Source of the DNA: Telmatobacter sp. DSM 110680
GTDB lineage: Bacteria > Acidobacteriota > Terriglobia > Terriglobales > Acidobacteriaceae
Direction of reading: 5' to 3'
Assembly: GCF_039994875.1 (NCBI RefSeq)
Contig: NZ_CP121196.1
Location: 2,604,001 to 2,668,000, forward strand
Length of the DNA stretch: 64,000 bases
Positions 48,493-57,534 of the stretch are shown here, in pieces; position 1 is the stretch's first letter, and each line of letters starts with the position of its first letter. A model generated the notes under the pieces. The model was not told the DNA's origin and searched no databases. It saw only the letters and a list, made by a program, of their open reading frames with translations. The position numbers and the translations under genes were made by a program.

Positions 48493-49452
48493 ATGAATTC
48501 CAGGAAGCGGGCGGACGGAGTGATGGCATCGAAATCGATGCGCGATCGTGTCGCCGCGTGGCGCCGGTTGCTCGAACGGTGCGGAATCAAAGCGACACGC
48601 AAGCGGGTACACGCGCTGCGGGTTGTGACCTTGCGACTGCAAGCTGAGTTGGAGCGCGATCGTACCGATCTTCCTGATGCAAGCCGCCAGGCGCAGGCTA
48701 TCCTGCGATTTTCAAAGCAGGCAGAAAAGCTAAGGCGGGCCCTAAGCCCCGTCCGCGAATTCGACGTGTGGATTGGAAAGCTGCGCGGGCTTAGTGCATC
48801 GCTGACCGAGACAGGAGACTACGTCCCTCGTTCGATGCAGGAGACTGTACGCGGCATCGATCGTCTCGAAGAGAGAATCAAGAAGAAACGCAACGACGCG
48901 GAGATCAAGCTGGTCGCCCAGATCGGCAAGCGCCATAGTCAATTTGTTCGTGCAAGTGAAGACGTGGACGAAGCGCTCTCAGAGTACGTCTTTGGTGAAG
49001 AAGCAGGCATTGCCGGAGATCTTGTGGAACGATTTCGCGCAGTGAAGGCGGACTTTTCTACATTCAACGAAAAAAACCTCCACGAGTTTCGCAAGCGCAT
49101 CAAGACGGTAAGGTACCTGGCGGAGATCCACGCGAGCACCGATCGCGCCTGTGCACAAATCGCCACGCAAATGAAGAAGATGCAGTCGGCTATCGGGGAA
49201 TGGCACGACTGGCAGGAGCTCGGCTTGGAAGCGCGCAAGCATCGTTCCAAAGGCAAAGGGCTCGCGGAACTGCTCGACACAGTCACGGCAGAGGCCTTTG
49301 AAAATGCGCTTTCGACGGTGCAGATGATCTCTGCGAGCATTCTCGGCGAGGATGCATTGAATGCTGGTAGCCTGCAGGTCGAAGGCGGCAAGCAGCCGGC
49401 ACGAGAGGACCAGCCGGCGCTTGGAGCGGCACTGGACAGACAACTCGCTTGA
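48493..49452 (+). CDS. CHAD-domain protein
   Basis: A helical protein of about 319 residues with a CHAD domain, a histidine-rich fold shown in other bacteria to bind polyphosphate. Conserved histidines are in RKRVHALRVVTLRL and NLHEFRKRIKTVRYLAEI, both on basic helices. I choose ATG 48493; ATGs at 48472 and 48523 are possible. It belongs to the polyphosphate-related group with Ppx/GppA, SixA and PPK1 downstream. Confidence 0.82.
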   Translation: MNSRKRADGVMASKSMRDRVAAWRRLLERCGIKATRKRVHALRVVTLRLQAELERDRTDLPDASRQAQAILRFSKQAEKLRRALSPVREFDVWIGKLRGLSASLTETGDYVPRSMQETVRGIDRLEERIKKKRNDAEIKLVAQIGKRHSQFVRASEDVDEALSEYVFGEEAGIAGDLVERFRAVKADFSTFNEKNLHEFRKRIKTVRYLAEIHASTDRACAQIATQMKKMQSAIGEWHDWQELGLEARKHRSKGKGLAELLDTVTAEAFENALSTVQMISASILGEDALNAGSLQVEGGKQPAREDQPALGAALDRQLA

Positions 49453-49497
49453 GCTAGGCGATGGAACTGAAGCGCGCCAGAGCCCGTAGTTGAAGCT

Positions 49498-50429
49498 GTG
49501 AAGCGAGCACGCTCATTCATATTTTTTGCTATCGCAGGGATGGCGATGTGGCTATTGCTTTGCGCTGTTGGTGGCGTGATGGCAATCGAGAGCGCACTGC
49601 ACCCGGGACACCTGCGAATCGGAGCGGGAGAAGTCGAGCAAGCTGAGAGAATGGCGGCGGCATACCATGCGGTCCTGACCGAGGTGACGGTTAATGCGAG
49701 TGACGGAGAGGTACTTCGTGCGTGGAGCATTCGTCCTGTCGCTGGCAACGGAGACGCCGTAATCGTTCTTCACGCCAGGGGGATGACCGTGCCGGAATGT
49801 TGGGGCCTGCCTCCATGCTGTTGCGTACTGGCTATGCCGTGTTGCTGCCTGATGCGCGCGCACATGGGTCGAGCGGTGGCCGTTTTGGCACATACGGTGT
49901 TCTCGAGGCAGACGATATTCGCCGCTGGTTCGACTGGCTGAGGGTGAATGAATCTCCGCATTGCATTGACGGCCTGGGAGACTCCATGGGGGGAGCCGAA
50001 TTATTGCGGTCTCTGGATGCAGAGGAAGGCTTTTGCGCGGTAGTAGCCGAGAGCGCCTACGCTACTTTTCGTGAGGCAGCGTACGACCGTCTCGGACAGC
50101 AATTTTCGACGGGGCCCTGGCTAGGGCGCACATTATTGAGGCCTGCGCTGGAGTTTGGAATTATTTATGCTCGCCTTCGATATGAAGTCGATTTAAGGAA
50201 AGCAGATCCAGCAAGCGCGGTTGCAGCAACGCACGTTCCGGTGTTGCTGATTCACGGATTAGCCGACACGAATCTTCCGCCGCGCCACTCTGAAATGATC
50301 AAGGCGCGAAATCCGAACGTAGTGCTGTGGGAGCCTGCTGGTGCGGACCATTGCGAAGCGTCGAGCGTTGCGCCTGCCGAGTATGAACGGCGTGTGATCG
50401 GCTGGTTTGGTGGGCGTGACTCTCAGTAA
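49498..50429 (+). pseudogene. Alpha/beta hydrolase gene broken by a one-base loss in a G run
   Basis: Two frames make one alpha/beta hydrolase. The first (from GTG 49498) gives a membrane-anchor start and continues to VIVLHARG; the second resumes with DDRAGMLGPASMLLRTGYAV and runs to the stop at 50429, carrying the nucleophile motif GLGDSMGGAE and a late ADHCEA histidine. The break lies at the five G of 49778-49782: adding one G gives LHARGDDRAGM, the usual loop. Read as is, translation ends at 49941 after about 50 foreign residues. It may be a mutation, phase-variable tract or sequencing error. Located between CHAD and Ppx/GppA genes. Confidence 0.75.
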
Positions 50430-50527
50430 AAGCTAGTGTGATTTGGATCAGGGTCCGGCGCCAAGGGGTGGTCGTGTATCTTGGCCGAAGAAACTGATTT
50501 CGAATTCGTGGAGATTGCTCGGCGCCT

Positions 50528-52093
50528 ATGCCCACGTTTGCAGCTATTGATATCGGTTCCAACTCATGCCGGTTGAAGATTGCGAAGGTGGTCGCTCATA
50601 AGCTGCGCACTTTGCACGAAGATCGTGAAGTGACGCGGCTGGGCGCGAGCGTGTTTGCCTCGGGGCTGGTATCGCCTGAGGCAATGGCGGCGACGCTGCG
50701 TGCGCTCAAGCGCTTTCAACGCGCGGTGCAGTCGCATGGTGTCGACGAGATTCGGGTGGTTGCTACCTCGGCGATGCGCGATGCGCGCAATTCCGCGGCG
50801 TTTCATGCATGGGTGAAGGCTGAAACCGGCTGGAATATGGAGATCATCTCGGGTCTTGAAGAAGGCCGGCTGATTCATCACGGTATCGTTACCGGCGAGC
50901 CGGGCACTAGCGGCAAGGTTCTGCTGATCGATCTCGGCGGCGGCAGCTGCGAGATCACTTTGTCTGAGCACAAACGGATCAAGGACACGATCAGTGTTCC
51001 TCTTGGCGCAGTTCGTCTAACAGAGGAGTTTCTTTCGGTTGATCCGGCACCGCCGGAAGAACTAGCGCGGATGCGTCGGCTGATCGCGCGGGAATTGCGG
51101 CGGGCGCACCGGCGAATTCAACCGGGACGTGTGCCGATGGTGATCGCAACCTCAGGTACAGCGGCCGCTTTGGCAGAGGCCTGTGCTGCGGCGATTGCGA
51201 AATCGGGCAAGTCATCCAAATCGGCAAAGCGGTCTGCGCGTAGTGCCGGGCACGCAGCGATTGCTCCTGCGGCGCTGGTGAGGAAACTGGCCGCAAAGGT
51301 GGCGCGCATGAATCTACCGGAACGCGAGGCGGTTGCGGGAATAGGTCCGAGGCGTGCGGAGATTATCATTGCTGGAGCGCAGGTGTTTGCAGAGTTGCTG
51401 GAGAGCTTTAATTTGCCGGGTTTCCGATATTCCCCGTTGGGACTACGCGACGGGATTCTGGCGCAGATGCTGGCGGCGCAGGATGACCGCACGGCGGCTC
51501 ACAAGCAATTCGAGATTGAGCGCTGGGAGTCAGTGGTTGCCACGGCTCAGCGTTACGGGGTGGATATGCGCCATGCCGAGCCTGTGCGTGCGCATGCTGT
51601 TCAACTTTTCCGAGAATTACAAGCCCTGCACCGGCTTCCGGCGGAATATGAAGACTGGCTCTCGGCGGCTGCGGTGTTACGCGATACCGGCAAATTCATC
51701 AATCACCAGGGGCATCACCGTCATACGCAATACATCGTGTCGATGTCAGAGATCTACGGGTACACGCAGGTGCAACGCACCGTCGTTTCTGCCATTGCAC
51801 GTTACCAGGGGAAGAGCAGGCCGCAACCCGACGATAGGGCGCTGCGGAATATTCCTGCGGTAGAGCATAAGAATGTGGAGAAGGCAGTAGTGTTGCTGCG
51901 GCTGGCGGTTGCGCTGAACCAGGATCGAGCGAGCGACGTGCTCGATGTGGTTGCCCGGGTCTATCCCAAGCGCGTGTATCTTGAGTTGAAGCCAGGACGG
52001 ACGGGGGCGGAACTGGAACTTTGGTCGCTGCGCAAAGAAGCGGACTATTTCCGGGAAGTCTTTGAACGCGAACTCTTCGCGACACTGGCGTAG
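50528..52093 (+). CDS. Ppx/GppA-family exopolyphosphatase with C-terminal HD-like domain
   Basis: A 521-residue enzyme of the actin-fold Ppx/GppA family that releases phosphate from polyphosphate or pppGpp. Nucleotide-binding segments are FAAIDIGSNSCRLKI (about 4-18) and LLIDLGGGSCEITL (about 132-145). A Ser/Lys-rich linker (about 226-242) is an insertion. The C-terminal HD-like domain reads VLRDTGKFINHQGHHRH (383-399), where the usual first histidine is arginine (R385). Its end overlaps the sixA end by 49 bases. Confidence 0.87.
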   Translation: MPTFAAIDIGSNSCRLKIAKVVAHKLRTLHEDREVTRLGASVFASGLVSPEAMAATLRALKRFQRAVQSHGVDEIRVVATSAMRDARNSAAFHAWVKAETGWNMEIISGLEEGRLIHHGIVTGEPGTSGKVLLIDLGGGSCEITLSEHKRIKDTISVPLGAVRLTEEFLSVDPAPPEELARMRRLIARELRRAHRRIQPGRVPMVIATSGTAAALAEACAAAIAKSGKSSKSAKRSARSAGHAAIAPAALVRKLAAKVARMNLPEREAVAGIGPRRAEIIIAGAQVFAELLESFNLPGFRYSPLGLRDGILAQMLAAQDDRTAAHKQFEIERWESVVATAQRYGVDMRHAEPVRAHAVQLFRELQALHRLPAEYEDWLSAAAVLRDTGKFINHQGHHRHTQYIVSMSEIYGYTQVQRTVVSAIARYQGKSRPQPDDRALRNIPAVEHKNVEKAVVLLRLAVALNQDRASDVLDVVARVYPKRVYLELKPGRTGAELELWSLRKEADYFREVFERELFATLA

Positions 52094-52572
52094 ATCCAAC
52101 GGGCCATGCGCGGATCGATAAGCCATTGCAAAAGCGGCGGGTGCTTTTCCATGTCGATGCGCGCGACGGAGGCTTTACGCATGCGTACTCCGGCACCACC
52201 ATTGCCGGTAATGAGGCGACCGAGGAACTGAAACAGGTTGGGGTTGTGTCCGACGATCAGGACGTCCTGCCGGTCAGCATATTTGTCGAGGAGTTTTTGA
52301 AAGTCTGCGTAGGTGGCGTTGAGGTCGAGCGCCGTACTGACCTCGACTTTGCCTTCATAGCCCAGTTCGTTGCCCACAAATTGTGCGGTCTGTAGTGCGC
52401 GCTTCAGGGGACTGGCAACGATGACATCGGGCTGAACCTTGAGGGCGCCCAGGATTCTCCCCATAACCATGCACTGTTCTTTGCCTTCGGCGATCAATCC
52501 GCGTTTCGCGTCGAGTTTCGCGCTCTCGCGGGGAACTCCGGCGTTGGCATGCCGCATGAGATAGAGGTTCAT
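52045..52572 (-). CDS. sixA: Phosphohistidine phosphatase SixA-like protein
   Basis: A 175-residue histidine phosphatase. The RHG-type motif is YLMRHANAG with nucleophile H8, and the second histidine lies in VLIVGHNPNLFQFL. SixA removes phosphate from the phosphohistidine of phosphotransfer proteins (ArcB in E. coli; NPr of the nitrogen PTS). In other bacteria sixA is often near CHAD and ppx genes, as here. Start ATG 52570-52572. Confidence 0.87.
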   Translation of the reverse strand: MNLYLMRHANAGVPRESAKLDAKRGLIAEGKEQCMVMGRILGALKVQPDVIVASPLKRALQTAQFVGNELGYEGKVEVSTALDLNATYADFQKLLDKYADRQDVLIVGHNPNLFQFLGRLITGNGGAGVRMRKASVARIDMEKHPPLLQWLIDPRMARWIYASVAKSSRSKTSRK

Positions 52573-52754
52573 ATGAGGGGATCGGCGTAATCCGGGAGGG
52601 CTAAGCCACTTCCTTTGAAGTTGATTTTACACGGCTGTAACAAAGCACGGAAAACGTTTGGATCGTAAATTTATTATTTGGAATGGCTTAAGGACCACCG
52701 CGCGAATTTAAAATCTGTGCAAATATTCGCCTTTTATTCGCCTATACTCATTTG

Positions 52755-53144
52755 ATGGGAGGCGAACGCTCTTCAAAAACTCGTATGCGACTCGCAGGCA
52801 AGATTTGTGCACGCTGCAGGAATTTCATCCCCGACGACCCTCCCACTCCGGGAGAACGGCTGTGCGCGAAGTGCCGCTCGCCGGAGATTCATCGGATCTA
52901 TATGTATTACATGTACCGGACGGACTGGATGTGCCAGTTTCTGGAAGAGGATCTGAAGACGCCTCTGCCTCGCCGGTTTCATTTTCAGAGCCCGGAAAAG
53001 ATTCGCGCGATCGTAGAGAAGGTTGGCAATTTTGCTGATCTTCAAGATAGACAGGCGCTTGATTATGGACTGGAGACCGGGAGAGGCGGAGTCTGGCTTC
53101 AGCTTACCGAAGAGCAGTACAAGCACCTCAAGACTGTCCGCTGA
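52755..53144 (+). CDS. Zinc-ribbon-like protein of unknown function
   Basis: A 129-residue basic protein. The N-terminus has two cysteine pairs, CARC and CAKC, spaced like a zinc ribbon, then a Tyr/Met-rich helix (YMYYMYRTDWMCQFLEEDL) and a C-terminal alpha/beta part. No family recognised. ATG 52755 follows a TATACT (52743-52748) by only six bases, so the mRNA could be leaderless; a second start at 52785 is possible. Confidence 0.6.
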   Translation: MGGERSSKTRMRLAGKICARCRNFIPDDPPTPGERLCAKCRSPEIHRIYMYYMYRTDWMCQFLEEDLKTPLPRRFHFQSPEKIRAIVEKVGNFADLQDRQALDYGLETGRGGVWLQLTEEQYKHLKTVR

Positions 53145-53314
53145 GACAGTTTTGTGACGGAGGAGAGCATTTGAAGTGTGGAAATAAGAACCGGCGGCGA
53201 ATTGGTCGAGTCGCCGCCGGGAGGTGCAAGGTTGGGGAGAGTAAGAGTGGAGCAGAAGCGTTTCAGGGTTACGTGCCGTGGTTGAGGTCGAATTCCTGAA
53301 TCGCAAAGATTCAA

Positions 53315-54235
53315 TTAATAGGAAGGCTGCCAGCCCGCGATCGGAATGGAGACGCTTGCCTGATTGTTAAGGACTGTGGTGAAGGAATAGCCCGGACCTG
53401 TGCTGGGGGTCAGGAAAGGCGTCAAGGCAGCGACGGCAGACTTAGGTCCGTTGTACACAGCGTTAATGCCGTCGGTGCCTTCGTAATTCAGATTGTTAGC
53501 GGGGTTTGAATTGCTGATGACGCGGCCCAGCACACGATGCTCGGCCTCGATGCCCATGATCGATGCTGAGACCTTGGCGAAGTAATTGAGTTGTTCCGTG
53601 GTGTAAGCAGCATCTGCCGGCTCGAGATATGCACCGTCTCCCGACTGTTTATTTGCGGATTTCGCGGCGAATTCCTGAATCGCATTCAAATACGCGCCAA
53701 TAAATGCGTTTTCAAGTGCGTTCAACATGCCGGTGAAAGCAGAAAGTGTATCGAAAGTGCCGTGTGGGAAGTAGAACGTCTGGACGGGATCGTAGCGGGC
53801 GTACTGCATGCCGAGCAGCGAACGAAACAGACCGGCGTGGTGGATTTCCTGGGTAAGCGCTGCCTGTAGGTATTGCACATTGCCTGCATTGCCGCTGCTG
53901 GTGACGTTTTTGGCAGATCCTCCGGGGCCTGCAAGGTTTGGATCCTGGATGACGGGTCCGACCAATCCGTTGTAATAGAAGGTCGAGGCAAGATCTTCGG
54001 CGATGAGCGCCGCTGTGAAAATTTCCTTGACGGTGTCTTTTGCCTGCGCCGCTTCCTGCGCTGCCTCTCCGGCAGATTCGGTTTCGTCGGCGCGGGCAAC
54101 GCGTGAGCCGCCGCCGAGTGTAAACGACGCTGCTGCGCCCAGGCCAAGCAAACCGGCCCGGGTCAGGAATTTACGTCGCGCGAGCCGTTCCTGCGCGATG
54201 GTTTCAACCGTTGAATTAAGCTCCAGCATTTTCAT
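53315..54235 (-). CDS. Tat-exported ferritin-like domain protein
   Basis: A 306-residue protein with a twin-arginine signal (RRKFLTRAGLLGLGAAASF), exported folded. The body is a four-helix ferritin-like bundle: EEXXH-type candidates are in ALTQEIHHAGLFRSLLG and IMGIEAEHRVLGRVI. Such proteins may bind a di-iron site; catalytic function is not known. ATG 54233-54235 follows AGAGG. Confidence 0.85.
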   Translation of the reverse strand: MKMLELNSTVETIAQERLARRKFLTRAGLLGLGAAASFTLGGGSRVARADETESAGEAAQEAAQAKDTVKEIFTAALIAEDLASTFYYNGLVGPVIQDPNLAGPGGSAKNVTSSGNAGNVQYLQAALTQEIHHAGLFRSLLGMQYARYDPVQTFYFPHGTFDTLSAFTGMLNALENAFIGAYLNAIQEFAAKSANKQSGDGAYLEPADAAYTTEQLNYFAKVSASIMGIEAEHRVLGRVISNSNPANNLNYEGTDGINAVYNGPKSAVAALTPFLTPSTGPGYSFTTVLNNQASVSIPIAGWQPSY

Positions 54236-54409
54236 ATGACCTCTCTCGACTCATTTTTGGATCTCGTGCCTTGGGGAAAGAAATCGCGATCAGTGCAGGA
54301 TTTAGCTGCACCGGGGCGACTCTGCGTGAAGAACGGAATCTACCCCGGTTCGGATTTGCTGGTTGAGTATTTTTTATGAAATGACGGCAGACAAGGAATT
54401 GTGCCGACT

Positions 54410-55096
54410 TTAGTAAGCCTGCCACAACTCACTTGCAAGCAAACCGCCCAGCCGCTCGCGTCGTTGCATCAATTTGAATCCGGACCGCGCAAGCGCCGTG
54501 ACGTGGTCGGGGAGATGGCGGATACGCAGGCCTGTCAGAATTCCGAATGCCTTGTAGAGCGCGGTGATCAGAAGCTGGGCGGGCAACTTTGCGTATCGTG
54601 TGTTGGGGACGGCGAAGTCCGAAACAACCCACAGCGCGCCTTCGGCTACGCCTTCGCGCAGGCCAGCGGCCAGCCGGGCCACTTCATCCGTAGTGAGGCA
54701 ATCGAGAAAGAAATGCGTGGCAATCAGGTCGTAATGGTGGCTAGGCGCGATGAATTCGCGCGCATCCAAGTTGAGGGCGTGAATTCGACTCGCATTGGGA
54801 GCAGCCCGCCGCTTCAACTCCTGCAGCATCCCCTCGCTGGCATCGAGAGCGTCAACGACGACGCGCGAATTCTGCTGAAGCAATCGCGCTGTGAATCGAC
54901 CATCGCCATCGCCGATGACGAGCGCGGATTGTTGGCTCTTCATGGCAGGGAGGAACTCGACGCGGCACTTCGAGAGGATTGGGCCGAATGTGAACCATTC
55001 CGCCCATCGGTATATGCGCGCCAGATGATTGAAGTTTGCCGGCGATGAGTGCGCTGGGCGGCAATATTCTTTCGACCGCATGGCCGCGCTCTTCAT
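54410..55096 (-). CDS. Class I SAM-dependent methyltransferase
   Basis: A 228-residue methyltransferase. Motif I is ALVIGDGDGRFTARLL, motif II gives VVVDALDASEGML with the acidic SAM-ribose residue, and YDLIATHFFLDCL is motif IV. The start is ATG 55094-55096, which overlaps the stop of the UbiA-like gene by ATGA. Longer upstream frames are rejected. Likely a small-molecule methyltransferase working with the UbiA-like enzyme. Confidence 0.85.
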   Translation of the reverse strand: MKSAAMRSKEYCRPAHSSPANFNHLARIYRWAEWFTFGPILSKCRVEFLPAMKSQQSALVIGDGDGRFTARLLQQNSRVVVDALDASEGMLQELKRRAAPNASRIHALNLDAREFIAPSHHYDLIATHFFLDCLTTDEVARLAAGLREGVAEGALWVVSDFAVPNTRYAKLPAQLLITALYKAFGILTGLRIRHLPDHVTALARSGFKLMQRRERLGGLLASELWQAY

Positions 55097-55926
55097 CCTG
55101 GCCGCACGCTGGCCAACAGGATCAAGGGAGTCAGTAACACCATGTCGGCGAGAGTGCGCAACGTAAGCGTCGAAACTCGGCGCCGGGTGAGATCGAGCAG
55201 CGTCAGCAGGGTTGCGCTTATTCCTGCAATGCAAACCATGCCTGCTATCTGAGTGCTTACAAACGAGAGTGCTGCGGCCATCACAAAGAAGACGATGCTG
55301 AGAGTATTCGAGCGTGAGGAAATCCCGGTCTCGAAATCGGAGGATTCCCATCTCTCGATGGCGAAGCAATTCAACCAGGCCAAGGCTGCAAATGACGCGA
55401 GGCACACGATAAGCGGCCATCGCACGGGGGCGATACGCGCTAGAGTGGGCGCCGCGCAGCCCGCTGTAAATAAAAGACCGACCACAAACTCCTTTGACAT
55501 TCGCTTGCGAATCCAGTGAGGCATCGTTGCTGTCGAGTGCACTCCCGAGAAATAGAGGAGCGCAGCGGCCGCCAGTACTGAGTCACGATGGCGGGCGGCA
55601 CTGGACATGCGGTCGACAATCAACAACGCTGCAATAGCTGCAGCCGCGCATGCACCGGGAATGAGCCAGCGGCGGTGATGCCAATGGAAGTAATGACGTT
55701 CACGAGGGTTATCCAGTGAGTCCAAGCGCATGGCACGTTGCACATCAAGTAATCGATCACCCACGTATACGCACCACGTTCCGCAGGCGATCAGAAGTAA
55801 AACCCAGGCATCGAGGTGTACGCCGGCGGCACTGGCAAATGCGATTGTCCAAACCACGGCGACAGTAGGCGCATCGAGACTGGCAAGATGCCATAAATGG
55901 AGTGCTCGCGGCATTCGGTGCGGCAT
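55093..55926 (-). CDS. UbiA-like membrane prenyltransferase
   Basis: An about 277-residue membrane protein with about eight hydrophobic segments. The aspartate-rich motif appears as YVGDRLLDVQRAMRLDSLD, a variant of the NDxxDxxxD of UbiA prenyltransferases, and a second acidic region is WESSDFETG. UbiA enzymes add a prenyl chain to an aromatic ring or similar acceptor. The start is uncertain (ATG 55926 or GTG 56001). Coupled by ATGA to a methyltransferase gene, like a quinone or lipid modification pair. Confidence 0.7.
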   Translation of the reverse strand: MPHRMPRALHLWHLASLDAPTVAVVWTIAFASAAGVHLDAWVLLLIACGTWCVYVGDRLLDVQRAMRLDSLDNPRERHYFHWHHRRWLIPGACAAAAIAALLIVDRMSSAARHRDSVLAAAALLYFSGVHSTATMPHWIRKRMSKEFVVGLLFTAGCAAPTLARIAPVRWPLIVCLASFAALAWLNCFAIERWESSDFETGISSRSNTLSIVFFVMAAALSFVSTQIAGMVCIAGISATLLTLLDLTRRRVSTLTLRTLADMVLLTPLILLASVRPG

Positions 55927-56073
55927 TTCACGCTTCAAGCGCCGGACACTCGCATTTTCGTGGCGGGGCGATGTTAGCGGATTGGCTTGGGGAAGTGCCA
56001 CTGACTTGATTGTAAAAGCAGCGAGAGCGCCAGCGTATAGAGGCGGGACGCTCGACGAGGAAACTGTTATTGT

Positions 56074-56334
56074 TCAAGCCTTAAGAGCTTCGGAGACGAG
56101 TGCCTGTAACTTTGCGTTTACGCCGTCAGCACCGAGAAAGAATGGTGCCTGGAGGCAAGTGAGTACTAATTCCTGCCTTTCCGGCGAATAGCTCCACTCA
56201 ACTTCCACGCCCATTTTGCTGGCACGACCGGAGTTCTCATTCATTGGGATGCCTGCTGCGTTCGCCTTTGCCATTAACTGTGTGTATTGGTGGGGTGAGA
56301 CTCCCGAAAACACCTGTGGTGTATATCTTGCCAA
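56074..56334 (-). CDS. Small protein of unknown function
   Basis: An 86-residue protein. The start is TTG 56332-56334, with GAGGAG six bases upstream, which supports translation. A C-terminal segment (QAPFFLGADGVNAKLQALV) looks amphipathic. No family recognised. It is the last of a row of small minus-strand genes behind the HNH gene. Confidence 0.65.
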   Translation of the reverse strand: MARYTPQVFSGVSPHQYTQLMAKANAAGIPMNENSGRASKMGVEVEWSYSPERQELVLTCLQAPFFLGADGVNAKLQALVSEALKA

Positions 56335-56474
56335 GTCATTCTCCTCGTCTGGGCACCCAGGTATCTTGTGGAGCGGATATCGGCTGAGATTCTGGCCCGT
56401 ATTCAGACTTTAGCAATATCGATCGAAATTTCCTGCAAAAAGCACGAGAAAGAATTCTGTTTGGATCGAAGCAC

Positions 56475-56723
56475 TTAGGAGGGCATTGCGTTTTCAGGGC
56501 CTTGACGCAAGAAGAAGCTGTCTGTTGAGGTGTCCGACTTGGCGCGGTTCCTGGATGTCTGCTCTTTAGATATCTCATGCTCGAGGTGAGCTACGCGACG
56601 ACGCAGAATTCTCTTGAGTTCAACAAGAGAAGGATCGTCTGGCTTGACGCCAGAAGTCTGCTCAACCCTGTGCATGGTCTCGCGGAGCGCGGCAATCAGT
56701 TTTGGTGTTTTGTTCGCGCTCAT
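56475..56723 (-). CDS. Small helical protein of unknown function
   Basis: An 82-residue charged protein (TPKLIAALRETMHRVEQT then VELKRILRRRVAHLEHEISK), mostly helical, perhaps a coiled coil. ATG 56721-56723, without a strong ribosome site. No family recognised. Part of the small-gene pocket at 56-58 kb. Confidence 0.5.
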   Translation of the reverse strand: MSANKTPKLIAALRETMHRVEQTSGVKPDDPSLVELKRILRRRVAHLEHEISKEQTSRNRAKSDTSTDSFFLRQGPENAMPS

Positions 56724-56834
56724 GATTGGTTAGATATCAATCCTTCGGTTGGGGTTTGCCTTCGTCTGTAACGATTGGCTCAGGAACGTCACAGCGTTGA
56801 GACCAAACAAAGCTAAAAGGTGGGGCGGGTTGCC

Positions 56835-56860
56835 ACGCACTTTACCTAGGCAAAGTGCGT
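56835..56860. repeat. 26-base near-perfect palindrome
   Basis: ACGCACTTT at 56835-56843 and AAAGTGCGT at 56852-56860 are perfect inverted copies; the centre is CCTAGG, itself palindromic, and only the bases at 56844 and 56851 fail to match. It may be an operator or a terminator stem. It lies in the 180-base gap between two small genes. Confidence 0.6.
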
Positions 56861-56903
56861 AGACTCGGTTGATAAAGAGATTGGCCCTAAGCTCAACCAG
56901 TCA

Positions 56904-57083
56904 CTAACTATCCGTACCATCATCTTCCAAAAACCAATTTCGGCTTTCCAGCGTGACGATGCACTCTCGGGCAGAGTTCTCAAGCTCGATCAAGTCTGAC
57001 CAATCTGTCGCGCTGTGTTCTCCAACGCGCTCGATGTTGACCTCAAGCTTCTCTGCGACAAAAATTGTAGTGAAAACCTGCAT
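56904..57083 (-). CDS. Small acidic protein of unknown function
   Basis: A 59-residue frame on the minus strand, from ATG 57081-57083 to TAG 56904-56906. It reads MQVFTTIFVAEKLEVNIERV, then SATDWSDLIELENSARECIV and a tail NWFLEDDGTDS. Composition and codon use look protein-like and acidic, but the ribosome site is weak (AGAGAAC). No family recognised. It could be an antitoxin-like or regulator-sized protein, but nothing shows this. Confidence 0.5.
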   Translation of the reverse strand: MQVFTTIFVAEKLEVNIERVGEHSATDWSDLIELENSARECIVTLESRNWFLEDDGTDS

Positions 57084-57251
57084 AGATGTTCTCTACGATG
57101 TTCCCACAACCTTCAATTGTCGTCATCGATTACTTGGTGATTTTCGTCACGCTGTTTTTAGTCCTAAGAAAGGAGAGCCCTTTCCGTGTCGAGCCAGACT
57201 GACTTTCACACAGAAAATCTGACGACTCTTCCAGGTTTTCTCCGTTGTGCG

Positions 57252-57431
57252 CTAATCGCCTGTTGGCTGGGGAGATTCTGTTGCCAGAGATTGGATAGCT
57301 CCCGCTATGCACCGCTTGAGGTCCGTTACGGTTTTGCCATCTTTCCCTGGGTAGATTGTGTGCTCTAGAAGGTAGAGGGTACTTTTAAGGATCTCTATAA
57401 CATTCAATGGGATTTCGTAGGGCATGACCAT
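57252..57431 (-). CDS. Possible small protein of unknown function
   Basis: A 59-residue frame (MVMPYEIPLNVIEILKSTL, then YLLEHTIYPGKDGKTVTDLK). ATG 57429-57431; a TTG at 57470 would add 13 residues. It contains a helical half like that of the 82-residue neighbour (both have xxLKRxI). The ribosome site is weak, so this is a tentative gene in the low-G+C pocket. Confidence 0.4.
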   Translation of the reverse strand: MVMPYEIPLNVIEILKSTLYLLEHTIYPGKDGKTVTDLKRCIAGAIQSLATESPQPTGD

Positions 57432-57534
57432 TACACCGCTTTCGATAGGTTTTAGTTTCTTACGGCCCAAATCTATTTCAAATAAGATGCTCAGGAGCGC
57501 AGGAGGGTTTACAGGGACGAATTTTCGTGACCAG

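Noticed and set aside
57130..57312. A 60-codon minus-strand frame
   Set aside because: Partly overlaps another small frame at 57252; no ribosome site; composition not protein-like.
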